From NCBI GenBank assembly GCA_946811695.1, contig OX328123.1, positions 33,511,373-33,575,372 of the forward strand: a stretch of DNA of 64,000 nt, read 5' to 3'. Below, piece by piece: positions 14,101 through 27,600 of this stretch (positions are counted from its first letter, which is position 1; every line of letters starts with the position of its first letter). The notes beneath the pieces are model-generated. The model was given only the letters and a program-made list of their open reading frames with translations. It did no database searches and had not been told where the DNA came from. Made by a program: the position numbers and the translations under genes. The DNA is from Gonocerus acuteangulatus (taxonomy: Eukaryota; Arthropoda; Insecta; Hemiptera; Coreidae).

Positions 14101-15231
14101 CCACCAAACTAAGGATCTTAGGTTGGTATGGACACTAGGCTTGCTATAGTACGCTTCTGACCAGCTGTATTTGTTATTCTTTGTTGTTCTATTTGTAAAT
14201 GTGTCATTTGTATTACTAATTAAGATCAATAAACAAAAATGTGATGTTTTCTTGTGCTTATGAAGTACTGTAGTACCACATGCACACATTCCAGAAGGGA
14301 ATTGATTAATAAAATAATAATTGTCTCAGCTGTTCAATGCAGATATTAAAGATCAAAAGTACTCATGTACATTATTAGGAGGCTCTGTGACTATGAGCTT
14401 TAAGGCATGAGCACCCTGCTCCTAAGGTCGTGGGTTCGATTCTCACTAGCAGTAATGGCTTTTATTTCACAAAAGAAAAGGCATTAGCCCTATTCTGGCA
14501 AGAAATGGTGGTAACCTGTACACAAAATATCCCAAAAATCTTTGTTATGTAAAATTGGATGTTAAAATTTAAATAAATGATGTTTATTTTGTATTTAAGC
14601 AAATTAATCAGAAATACTGGATGATTTTCCACCTTCTACTGGACCACAAGGAGATATTTTTTTTTGTATTTCATAATTTTCTGTTATTTTTTTTTTTTGT
14701 GCACAATAGCAGTCATTGGCTTACGAATTTCTTTAGAGCAAATTTTCAAATCAATAATTAATACAAAGGAATGATAGTGCTAAGGAGTTGATACATGCAT
14801 AATATAATTATAAGAACCCAAGGAATGGTTCTGTTTACAGCTAAACAACGAAGATGTCATCCCTACCCGCAAGCCTGAAATTCGCCTTCATGTTCATAAC
14901 CCACTAGTAGTATAAAAGAGCTGGAGAAGCCCACGGTCCTTAAACGATAAAGAGTAAAGAGCAGTGTGACTGTGGGGAAGTCCACCGTCAGCCAGCCGCT
15001 GCCTGGACCTGACTGCTGGAGTAACCCACCCTTGCCTTCAAAGGGTTAATGGCTGGTATCCCATGGATTCTAATCATTGTACTTTCTTGTAGTTATTGCA
15101 ACATCTTTATTTATATCTGTAACATTCATGTGTGTATCACTTTGAATGAATTGATGACCAAATGGCAAATTCGCATATTCTCAAATAAGTGAATATATTA
15201 ATTATTTTGATGGTATCTTATAGCATTCCTG

Positions 15232-15282
<51 letters not shown>

Positions 15283-16000
15283 TAACTGGGGTAATTGCTT
15301 CAGCATTTAAAATAGAATTTAGAAGAATTTAAAATAATTTACATTTTTTTTTTTTCAGAATAGGTTAGTCTTTTGGTTGACTGCTTACTTGTTTTTCCGA
15401 CAACTCTGATTGATTTTAAACATTTTTCAACCTTTTACAAATGGATATTTTTAAAGTGTATCTTAAAAAACAAATTACTTACAGAGGCATCAGGAAGTTT
15501 AGAAAGTACTTCATATGAATCCTTTTTGACGAGACAAGGGATTGCCTGTTCTGGGTTGGTAGGACAGCCAAGCGCAGCAGCCAGCCTTTCCGCTCGAGAT
15601 CTGGGAAGACCAGGTGGAGCTACAGCCCAGGGACAGTAGCTAGTCCCGCTCTCTGCAATAGCCTTATGGAACAAACCTGAACAAAGCAGTCTGCTTAATT
15701 AAACACATTAATCAGGAAGGTGGTTCTTTATGTCACTTTGGTGAAGAATGTGGTAACCAATATAACTTTAAAATAAACATAAATAATTTTTATTTTTTAT
15801 GTTTGCTATGATAATATTATTCGATTAGTAATTTTAAATTTCATTTTCTTCTGGAGTAAACTCAATGGGCCAATTATCCTCTTTTGTTCCAACACATATG
15901 TGATTACACGATAATTACCGAATTTTCCTGAAAGGAAGTAATTATAACGTTCATTAGGGCCAAATTAATAATTAGGTTCTGGTGTTGTTAAGTATTATAT

Positions 16001-16068
<68 letters not shown>

Positions 16069-17869
16069 CATTAATAGATTTTCTTATTGTTTATTTTTTT
16101 ATAATTATTGGTGTACTATTATGGTACTACTATCTTGGACTAAGACATTCTTCAACTAGCCCAAATTTCCAAATGTCAGTGTTGTTCTGGTACAGGCAAA
16201 CCTGTACTCTCTCCTCTACTGATAAGGACCATACTCAAGTAGCCTTGGGATGAGGATTCCAAACTGGGAGATGGAAAGATCACATCTAATTGTATTCTCA
16301 TTTTCCAAACAAAATAACTTTTGGCTGGTGGCAAACCAGAAGATGTTGGTGTAGCACGGTATCAGAAAATTAGTTTCCTGACTTTTTCTCCAAGAGATCC
16401 AGATTCATTAGTCTTTTTTTCTTTTCTTTTTTTTCAGAAGCTTCGACTGCTAGGGTCATTAGCACCATCATTAGTCATGCCTTCACTTTCTGTTTGAAGG
16501 TTTGTACATTTCTTTGAAGCCAATTTAATAAGACTAGGCTAAGATTCAGTATCAAACTCACTACAATAAATTGGATATTCTAATCATCGACAAGCAAAAC
16601 AAAATCTGATATGATTGTTGTCACAGTGTCGAATGTTGAGAATATTCAGAAAGTAAATCCTGATTAACTGCATAAGTATCAAGACTTGGCCATTGAGTTG
16701 AAAGGTCTCTACAAATTAGATTACACTAGAGAAACTGCATTTATCGTCTCGTCCAGTGGTTTAATATCGAATATATCAATCACTACAACCAAATATCTGA
16801 AATTATCGGATGAACTAATAACAACAAACAGTAGGGGTCTCCCGTGGTCTAGTGGCTAGCGCCTTAGATTCATAAGCGGGAGATGGGGGGTTCGATCCCC
16901 ACCGGCACACAGTGTAACGTCCAATGGACAAAAACCTACATTTTTGTTTTCTTATATTTAATTTTTAATCCTCTAGCTAAGTTTAGAAACTATTCAAGAA
17001 ATTAAAATCGTAAAAAACTAATAAATATTACTTTTATTTTGATCAACAAACACATTAGCAGTATTATAAACAAGGCAAAATCTTTAAAACCTGTTTCATA
17101 GCAACAATCAGTTTGAGCCTCTCTCATTGAAGACAGGACAGTGTTTTTATTAAGTCATCCGAAGGAAATAACGTCAAAACTATTCCTTTTTTATCTGATA
17201 TAATTGATTATGGGTAATAACTCCCTTATTATTTATCCTGAATTATTCTTCATTGATCTTTGAAATGTTTCTTAAGTACAAAATTTTGATAGACCATAGC
17301 AAAAAAACTTCATCTGAAAACATCCCAAGTTTTTTAGAGCTTAAATTTTACCTGAAGTATAATGTACTGAGGGCAATTTATTTTGCCGAAATTTGCCAAT
17401 TCAAAAGATTTTTATTTTTAGATCCATCACATAATACAATTTATTTTTTCTTCCAAATTTGAAAAAATGTGGATAAATCCAAGAAAACGGTATTAATCCT
17501 TGGGCTAATGATTCAATTTAATCTGCAGGATGCTCCTAAAGAAATATTAAACAATATTAAAAAGACTGCCAATTTAGTCCTATATTATATGTAAAAAATG
17601 TGGGAACGTGTTCACCGCAGAGAAAAAACTCTTATATAAATACTCGTTAAAACAATATATCAAATTATAAGAAATTGTTATTAATTTTTATCAAGAAAAA
17701 ATATATTCACGCCCTGATGGCACTTCCGGCTTCCTTAGAGGCAGGCATAAAAAAGAGTTTACAGCGTTGTGTGAGAGATCGAAAAAGCGCCGGGTTCTTC
17801 TGATATCTGGCCCAGAACTTTCTTTACGGAGAAAAAATATAAAAAGGCAAAGCAAAAATCAGTCCAGAC

Positions 17870-17935
<66 letters not shown>

Positions 17936-18642
17936 GGTGCGTCTACTGCTTAGGTCATTAGCACCGTTGGGAATTGCTCATTCCAGACATTAATGAATGT
18001 ATAATAGAGGATGACATTAATAATAAAATAGATATTGGTTTCGATATAAGTTTACATTCTCAAGAATCCAAAAATGATTCAGACTCGGAATTAAGAAATT
18101 ATTTAATAATTTTATAGAAAATGGTAAAATATTATTATTCTATGGCAATATTACTATAAGTATAATTTACTAATATCCTATTACTACATTATATGTTACA
18201 GATATAATATATTTTATAGTATTGTTATTAGGGGTCTCCCGTGGTCTAGTGGCTAGCGCGCTAGATTCATAAGCAGGAGATGGTGGGTTCGATCCCCACC
18301 GGCGCCAGAAATTTTCTCATCTCAGGGCTGGCCAAGATTTATGTCGATGCGCCGTAAAAAAAAAAAAAATAAAAAAAAAAAAATAAAAACAAAAAATATT
18401 CTTATTAATAATATTATTACCTGCTATATTATTTCTATTAATATTACAATTAACATTATTATAGCCGTATAGTATGCATTATTATACTATTGTTACCTTG
18501 TTTTGAGTTGATTTCAATTAATAAAAATGTTTATTTGAAAATAACTAGTGGTTAATGATTTTTGTCCATAATCCTCAGTACTTCGTTACACTGTGTGGCA
18601 GCAGGAATTTTCTCATCTCATGAATCGTTAAAAAAAAAAAGG

Positions 18643-18679
<37 letters not shown>

Positions 18680-21606
18680 AACAAAAAAAAAACAGTAATG
18701 TAAGAGACATTGAAACTAAATAAAAGTTTTTTTTATTAAATAAAAAAATTTAAACAAACCCTTGCTTAAAGGAGATATTATATGATGATAGACGGCTGCA
18801 GATCCACCACTTTCTCCAATGATTGTAACTTGATTGGGATCTCCTCCAAAGCTTGCAATGTTCTGTTGGACCCAACGTAAGGCCATTACTTGGTCCTTCA
18901 TTCCTTGGTTACCAGGCAATTCAGGTGATTCAAAACTCAAGAAGCCTAAAAAATCAATAAAAATGAACTATTAGAGTAACAACTACATACTCATCCTTTT
19001 GTTCATTAGGAACTTGAAGAATTAGTTTTCATAATTTTTATTCAAACTAACTACAATTTTGGGATAGTTTATCTATAGGTTATCCCTTTTCTAGCCAGGA
19101 TAGGGCTGATGCCATTTCTTTTTTCTAAAGAAAAGCCACCACCCCATATTGGGAATCAAACCCACGACAACAAAAAAAGATAAAAATATTATAACAATAT
19201 ATATACAGTAGAACTTGGATAATTCGAACCCCTAGGGACCGATAAAAAAGTTCGAATTATCCAAAATTCGAATTACAAAAGTTTTTGAAAATAAAGGGCT
19301 AAAAAATCAAACAATATCTTCACATTTTTTAATTTAAAAAAATACATTTTATTTAAAGAATAACAAAAATTTCATAAATTGATGATTATGTACATAAGTA
19401 ATAAATAATTTATCAAAAAAGTAAAAATAAAAGTCTATTGTTTTGAAAAAAAAATTCATTTTTATGGTCAAGAATTTTTTTCTTTATTTTTCAGGTAAGT
19501 TTGTAAAGTGTTAGGAGGAATTCCAAAGTCCTTGGCAATTTCAGATTTTTTCTTTATTCCTTTTTAAACTTCTTTAATCGCAGCTATTTTCTCCGACAAC
19601 GTTAAAGTTTTATAATTTCTAAGCTTAAACATCTTAAATCAACAACTCAAGGAAATGCACAGTACACCAGAAATTCAAGGCACAAATAATAGAACAGATC
19701 TAGGCACTGACTGATTTATAACTGAATAAGAAATGAAGATCGGAGGGACGGTGGGAGGGAATTCTAGGATAAAACGACAGGATGTAACTACAACCTCTGG
19801 AAGGGAGGAAGCATGACCCACCACTTTGCAGAACTCCTAGAGTCCAAGAACTAGACTATGAGACGGCCGCGCAGGGGAGGGGGGAGAATATTTTAACAAG
19901 ATTTAAGATCAACCGCCTCCCTGTCCACATCCCAGTGGAGGCACAGACTCATAAAAAATTCGAATTATCCAAAATTTTATTCGAATTAACCACGATTTTT
20001 TTACATTGTGTATGCCCTAAATTCTAGGGACCGAGAGAAATATTCGAATTAAAGACGATTTCAAATTATCGAAGTTCGAATTATCCATGTTCCACTGTAT
20101 ATATATATAATAAATATTTGTTTCATTTTTGTCTGGTTTTAGTATTTTTTTCAAATCACAAGTGATTTGTGTAATCAAATTTTAAACTAAGCTAATCTTT
20201 ACTGAATTGATTACCAAAAATTCCAACTCTGTAATTGATGTTGACTATGACCATGTCTTCATCCATGAGGTATTCAGGTCTAGTGTAATACCCCGCACCC
20301 ATTACAAAGGCTCCACCATGGATGTGGAAGAGAACGGGAGCATTACCTGAAATCTAAATAATTCAAGTCATTAACAAACATTTTGAAGACACATCTGAAA
20401 TATGTACAAGTTAACAATAAGTTAATGTCCTTCCATCATGTGATGTATAACTACTAAATAAGTAATTTATAGATGTTTATTAATATTATAAATAATTTAT
20501 TTGAATTTCTGTAAGCATATCATCCCAATAGTAAAAATATTTTTTTTTTTTTTTAATTTTGATTTTGAATATTTACAGTCTGTATACATATGTTTACATA
20601 TAATACAATAAGTAAATAAAGAAAGAACAGAGGGGAGAAGGCAGCCATTGCTGACACTCCCTAAGGAATTAATAATACTTTATTCAGGTGTTATAGTTGG
20701 TCTCTAGGCCACTTTCTTTTCAGGCATCTCGAAGGATAAGAAGGGATCGCATCTGTGGAAAGGGATTGGTATGAAATGATAGCTTGGAATGAAAAGTGGA
20801 GAAGCGGGTTTTAGCCAGGGTGTAAAAAAATCATGATTTTTTTTTTTTAAAATCAAAAAAATCGGATTTATTTGATTTAAATCAGATTTTTTTTATTTAA
20901 ATCAGATTTTTTTAATTTAAATTGACTTTGTTTAGTAAAACCGGCTTTAAAAAAGAAATCAGACTTTTGAAATGTATCTAGTCTATATAGAGAGCTGGTT
21001 ATTACCTAGTTGTTCATTATATAAATCTGCAACTAAAATATTTGTTTATTTACAATGGAAATAATAAAATAACTACTCTAAACTGGTGGGCCTTAAGTGG
21101 ATAATTTTGGGAGCATAGCAGAATTGACGGATCATATATACAGGGGTTGAAGTTGACCTATTTTGAAACAGGAATTTCTGTAAATTTAAAGGCTTAAATC
21201 AACAAAAATCATTAATTTTCGGCGTTTAAATTTAAATGTACAGAAACTCTGGTCTCAAAATATAGGACAATTTCGACCCCTGTATATATAATGACTAAAT
21301 TTTCAAATTTTAAAACAACAATTTTAGAAATGAAGCTTTACAGAAATATTAATCACTAGGGAACAGATGTAATTGTATATACATATTCTTTTCTGATTCG
21401 TAAATCCTAAGTATTGATGTAATTCTGCACATTTTAAGTGTTTTAAAAGTATTTAAACAGTTTTAGCACTTTCCTCCGAAGGAAAGTAGCTATTGAGGTT
21501 GGACTCATGACGGAATTTTTGAAAAATTTCTTCAAATCTTTATCGATCCTACCTAGTAGACACCGAAAATGACCCCCGTTAAAATTTATATATATCTATA
21601 TATATG

Positions 21607-21679
<73 letters not shown>

Positions 21680-24600
21680 CTGTTAACACGATAGCGGCCA
21701 GAGTTTTTGTTTTTTCGTCACGAAACTTGGTATATAGCATTCAATTAGCAAACGATTGAACGAGTTCGTTAACCACCAAAGTCGGTCCACCGGAAGGGGG
21801 GGTTTACCCCGAACCCAGAACACTAATTTGACTATGTCAGCCGTAATATTTGTTATATTTCAACGAAACTTGGTATTCGTAGTGGTAATATAGAGAGAAA
21901 AGTGAGATATAAAAATGAACTAAAACGGTTCATTAGAAGGGGGGGTTTACTCCTGACCCACAATACCAATTCGCCACTACCAGCCGTGATTTTTGGTATA
22001 TTTCAACGGAACTCGGTATTCGTAGTGGTAATCCACAGGTAAATAACTGTTGTAAAAATAAACTAAATCGGTTCATTAGGAGGGGGGGGTTTACTCCGGA
22101 CCCACAATACCAATTCGCCACTACCAGCAGTGATTTTTGGTATATTTCGACGAAACTCGGCATTCGTAGTGGTAATCTACAGGTAAATATGTGTTGTAAA
22201 AATAAACTACATCGGTTCATTAGAAGGGGGGGTTTACTCCTGACCCAAATTCTTAATATACTCATACCGGTCGTAATTTCTGCTGTATTGTAACGAAACG
22301 CAGTATACGTCGTGGGTAACTCATGAGAAAGAAGTGTTGTAAAAATGAGCTGAATCGGTCAATCGGAAAGCGGGGGTTTAATTTGTAATATATTTCAATA
22401 GAAAAGCCCGTAAGACGTAGTTTCACAAAGCCGCCGCAAGGAGCGCTTTCTACCACTAGAGTGACTGTATCCTGTTCCTGCGTTAGATCAAAATACGATA
22501 ATATGAGGTTTTTTGTATTTATTACGAAGTGTAATAGGTACCATGTGTAAACATAACTCTGGAAGCAAATTATTAATTGATCAGTTACTCATTAAAAATT
22601 TAAAAGAGAACTATTCATGTTTTTATTTTATTTATGTAGGATATTTTAAGCAAATTGTTCTGGAAAGCAATCTACACTACCCAAGTTCTGAGGAAAGTGC
22701 TTAGTTATGCAGCTCCTGCGTGACGGACTTTTTCATTTAACATATTTTGTCAAAACTCCATATTTTTACATATTCTGCCATAAATACATATGTTTGCTAC
22801 ATATTTTAATATTCTTTTTATTTTGTAATTGAAAAAATAAAGGAAAACCGAGAAAGAAAATAAAACTTTACCCATTCAGCCTAGGTAACTGTGATTTTTC
22901 TAATTCCAAGAAGGTGGCTGTATATGTACTATGTCAATACTAGGTACAGGGTATCACAAAAATAATGGTCATCCGTTGGCCAGATGATTCTCCAATGCGA
23001 GATCGGAAAAAATAATCCCCATATTAACCCCCGCAAAATTGACCTGGAGATGTTATTCCAAGGTAAAATTTTTTTTATTGCATATTTCAAAACTGCGAGC
23101 CATGAGGAAGAAAAAAGTCAACAGCACCATAGATCAGAAATGACTCATTTTGGTCAAAATGACCATTAACAGCGTATACGTGGGCCATTCCATTCCAATC
23201 GACAAATGGTGGTCGATTTTGCTCATTTCTTTTTTTAAAGTTTCTAGTAACATCGCCTTATGCAAAAATACCTCCTTTGAATTTTTTAAAAAGCATCTTC
23301 CAGTATAAAAAATTATGAGTGTATTGTAAAACGGCCTTCTCAGCGCCATTCATTGAAGAACCATAACTCACATTTTACAATGGACAGGAATGCCTTCTTG
23401 AGGTTATTCTCGAACCTTATCAAGAGCTCTTTGCTTTAAGCTTTCATTGAATCGCCGAAATTACTCATTAGGGATTTCACAGGTCAAGTAGGAATTCCAT
23501 GAACCATCCAGTCCCTTCCAGAATAGAGGATAGAATAATTGCCCTCGCCTGATCCAGGCCTACTATGGAGCTGAGAAGATTGGCCCAAGCTACAGGAGTC
23601 TCGAGGATGACGGTCCACCAGATCCTTTGGGAAAAACGTCTCCCTTCAGATTACAGCAAGTTCAGGAGTTGAGGCCTGGGGATCAGGAGCAGAGATCATT
23701 GTTTTGTAGGTGGGGGGGGGGGGGGGGGGGGGGTTCTGGACAAGTTGGAACATCCTCCACACTTCCTTCAGCGGGTATTGTGGGCTGACGAAAGTTCGTT
23801 ATCCAGTGTCATCGTCCACAGCATGGGCATTTGAAAGAATTATGAGAAATTCTCGGCAGGTCCGGAGTGAGGAGGAGTTTGAAAGCAAGGTTAGTAGTTT
23901 GCCTCAGGAATTAAGTCCGAAATATTGAAGCTGCAGAACAGGCCCAATTGGCACGGGCGCTGGAGTGATAATCTTACAACTTAAGTTTTTTTTTTTAGGT
24001 AGAAACTTTTTTATCTGCCCACGGGCGAGGGCAAGTATTCTATCCTCTAGTCTGGGAGGGATTAGCTGGTTCATGAAATTCATACATGACCTGTGAAATC
24101 CTTAATGAGTAATTTCAGTGATTGATTGAAAGCTTATGACAAAGAGCTCTTGATAAGCTTTGAGGATAACCTCATGGAAGCATTTCTGTCAATTGTAAAA
24201 TATGACTTATAGTCCTCTTATTAATGCCGCTGAGAGGCTCGTTTTTCAATATACTTGTAATTTTTTATACTAGAAGATGCTTTTAAATAAATTCAAACGA
24301 GGTTTTTTTGTGTAAGGCAATGCTAATAGAACATGTAAAAAAAAAAAAAAAATCTAAATCAGCCACCATTTGTCTATTGGAATAGAATGGCCTACGTATA
24401 CGCTGTTAATGGTCATTTTGACCATAAGGAGTCATTTCTTACCTATGGTGCCGTTGACTTTTTTCATCCTCATGACTCGTAGATTCGAAATATGCAATAA
24501 AAAAATTTGATCTTGAATAACATTTCAAGGCCAATTTTGCGGGGGTTAATATGGGGGTTATTTTTTCCGATCTCACATTGGAGAATCATCTGGCAAACGG

Positions 24601-27600
24601 ATGACCATTATTTTTGGGACACCCTGTACATATATATGCCCACATACACAAATATATACATACATTTTTTTATTTTCTTTTAAATAAATTCAAACGAGTT
24701 TTTTTTGTGTAAGGCAATGCTAATAGAACATGTAAAAAAAAAAAAAAAAAAAATCTAAACCTGCCACCATTTGTCTATTGGAATAGAATGGCCCACGTAT
24801 ACGCTGTTAATGGTCATTTTGACCATAAGGAGTCAAAAAATACCTCGTTTGATTTTTGTTTAAAAAAGCATCTTCCAGTATAAAATAATGTAAGTATATT
24901 GAACAACGGCCCTCACAGCGGCAATCATTGGAGGACCAGAACTTCCTTCGGGAAGAACGTCTTCCTTCAGATTACACCAAGTTCAGGAATTGAGGCCCAG
25001 GGATCAGGAGCAGAGATCATTGTTTTGCAGGTGGGGGGGGGGGGGGGTTCCAGCGGTTATTGTGGATGGAAGAAAGTTTTTTTTTCCAACGTTACAGTCC
25101 ACAGCAGGAAAAATGGGAGAATAACTTGGGCATTTAAAAGAATTTGGAGAAAGTCTAGCAGCTTACCTCAGAAATGAAGTCCGAAATATTTAAGCTTGTG
25201 AACGGGCACAATTGCTACGGGCGCTGGAGTGATAACACAGGTCTACAAAAATAATCTTTCTGAAATTTGATTCGATGATTTTGGTCAATCTCTATGCTCC
25301 TTGGCATGCTGAAGCCGAACATGAGGTCAGTCCCTCTCTATCACGTAAGGAAATTGTTCAATCTCAAGTAAGGGCAGAGGTACTACCATTAAAAGAAAAC
25401 AGAATTGGCGAATAAGAGTTTTCATTTATTTCCATGATCTTTTAGTTATTTCAATGTTGTTTACTGTACAAAATACATAAATGTGTAGAAATAACAGCTT
25501 CAGAATTAACAGTGGCATATTTAGTTATTATTTTTATGAAAACGTATTTTTTTCTCTTGAAAATTTCTCCATGTTCGTTTCCGGCTGTAGGACTCTTCAG
25601 ATGATTCACGCTGCAGCATCCAACAATAGTCAGCCATCATGTTTACGTTCCATTTGCCCTGATACCTACGTTCCATTTCCTGGATGTCCTGATGGAACCT
25701 TTCCCCTTGTTCTTCACTTACTTCCCCTAAGTTTTCCGGAAAATAGTCCACATGCGAATGTAAGAAGTGAACCTTCAAACTCATGTTGCAACCTTGTAAT
25801 TGAAATGCCTTCAACATGCGTTCCACGATACTTCTGTAGTTGGGATCCTTCACGTTACCAAGGAACTTCTCAACAACATCTTTAAAAGAATTCCAAGCTT
25901 CCTTCTCCTTCTCATTCATGGTCTTAGTGAAATGTGGATCTGTGAAAAGTTTCCGAATATCTGGGCCTACAAAGATCCCCTCTTTTAGCTTTGCATCACT
26001 TAATCGTGGGAACTTGGAGCATAAGTACTTAAAACATTCACCTTCTTTATTGAGAGACTTTACGAATTGTTTTATCAGCCCTAGCTTTATGTGTAGAGGA
26101 GGTAGCAGGATTTTGTCAGAAGGAACCAAACTTCTCCTAATTACATTTGTTTGGCCTGGCGACAGAGCTCCTCGTGATGGCCCGTCTTTGTTGTTCCAAT
26201 GGGAATTTCTGCCTCGGCTATCCCATAAACATAAAAAACAAGGGAACTTGGTGTACCCTGATTGCTGACCTAAGAGCATAGTAAGTACTTTCAAGTCTCC
26301 ACATATCAACCAGTTATGCTCATTATAATGAATTCGTTCGAGAACTAATGACAAATTTTCGTATGTTTCTTTTAAATGTACCAAATGGCCAACTGGAACT
26401 GAAGCATAAGTATTGCCATTGTGCAACAAAACAGCCTTTAGACTTTGCTTTGATGAGTCTATGAATAGACGCCAATGAATCGGGTCATATTGTATACCAA
26501 ATTGACCCATCAGACCAAGAATGTCTTTGCAATAAATAAGATTCTCATCCAGAGCAAAGTAAGGAACAAAAACTGCTTCACGGTGTCGATACCATGAAAA
26601 AGAAGTGCCTGGCTGTAATAAATTTTTGTTTTTAAGACGGTAGCCAAGTAACTGAGCTGCATCTTTTGGAAGTCCAAGGTCTCTCACTAAGTCGTTCAAC
26701 TCCTGTTGAGAAATAAGCTGAGGTTCATCTTCTGAACTGCTTGCTTTGAACTCACTGTGTACTTCATCGCTCTCCGACATACAGTCTTCTCTATTAGCTT
26801 CCCTATCTATACTGCCCAAGTCACGAGGGGGCTGAGGAACTGTCAATCCAGGACCGTGTGGTACCGGACGACTAGCAGATTCCACATTAGGGTAGTTAAT
26901 GAGCTTATGATTTTTGGAATTATAGCCTTGAACATGACAATTACAAAAGTAACAGTCATTAACGTGTTTTTTTTGCTCCCTCCACATCATTGGGATAGCA
27001 AATCCGAAAGATTTTAACTCTCCTTTGTACCATAAGCGAAGTTTTTCTACGCAGCTATGGCATACTTTGTGAAGAGCCCTCACTTTATCTTGATCTCCTA
27101 TTCTCAAGCCAAAATATGCATAATATACATTTTTGACAAAACCTGTTATATTTCATTGGCATTTCTTAACTGTGTACTCACCACAGATAAAACAGAAGTA
27201 GTCTGGACTGGTAACACAATGACGATGAGACATTTTGTCATGCACTTTCAAAATTAAAATACGTTCTTAATCACTTTGACACAACTAAGAGACCTCAGTG
27301 AATGTGTTCACTTCAGTTGATACTACTGAACTGAGAGAATGAACAGAAATTTAGCTCCAAGTTCCTGATACAACAGGTTCAATCTCGTTTAGCTTCAGAC
27401 GGTGACATCTGAGACCAAACAAGTACGTTCCTGTCTGAACAGGTCGTGCCTAGACACCCTCAGGCCTACAACATCTACTGAGGGAGTCATTGCCTACACC
27501 ACCTAGTGAAAGATGTCTGTTTATAAAAAGAGAAATCGTTTGGAAAAAAAAAAAAAACCTACTTCTTACCAAATTTATGTGTATAGCAGGTATATTATGT

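Larger units (their letters stand above)
13713..15482 (-). other. Carboxylesterase intron 5
   Basis: Contains a SINE-like element at 14377-14600 and a locally GC-richer block around 14870-15060 with a TATA-like TATAAAAGAGC at 14911, which may be an LTR or promoter fragment. There is a long poly(A) run at 15236-15279. No host exon is seen. Confidence 0.7.
16908..18595. mobile_element. Transib-like non-autonomous element with RSS-like ends
   Basis: Ends are CACAGTGTAACG (16908) and CGTTACACTGTG (to 18595), perfect 12-bp inverted repeats. GGACAAAAA also lies near both ends in inverted orientation. The flanking 5 bp are CGGCA and TGGCA, equal but for one C/T at a CpG. The 5-bp GC-rich duplication and CACWRTG terminus are hallmarks of Transib, the superfamily related to RAG1, whose signal heptamer is CACAGTG. 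No transposase core is seen. A short frame near 17780-17880 (CERSKKRRVLLISGPEL) is unassigned. The element sits in a SINE and contains two younger SINEs. Confidence 0.55.
15677..18759 (-). other. Carboxylesterase intron 4
   Basis: Holds a (TA)n tract (15993-16067), a truncated SINE tail (16412-16470), and a SINE at 16834-18680 split by a 1.7-kb element with CACAGTG ends, which itself contains two more SINEs. No extra coding exon is seen. Confidence 0.8.
18946..20214 (-). other. Carboxylesterase intron 3
   Basis: Contains a reverse SINE family 3 copy (19070-19170) and an 892-bp pogo-like transposon. Nothing else is recognised. Confidence 0.8.

Noticed and set aside
16834..16907. tRNA-Glu-like gene
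   Set aside because: The head resembles a tRNA, but the anticodon arm is imperfect and it is followed by SINE body and poly(A) in all copies. It is a SINE promoter, not a tRNA gene.
25800..26268. Plus-strand frames opposite the 570-codon protein
   Set aside because: Antisense shadows without domains. The minus-strand frame has coherent motifs.
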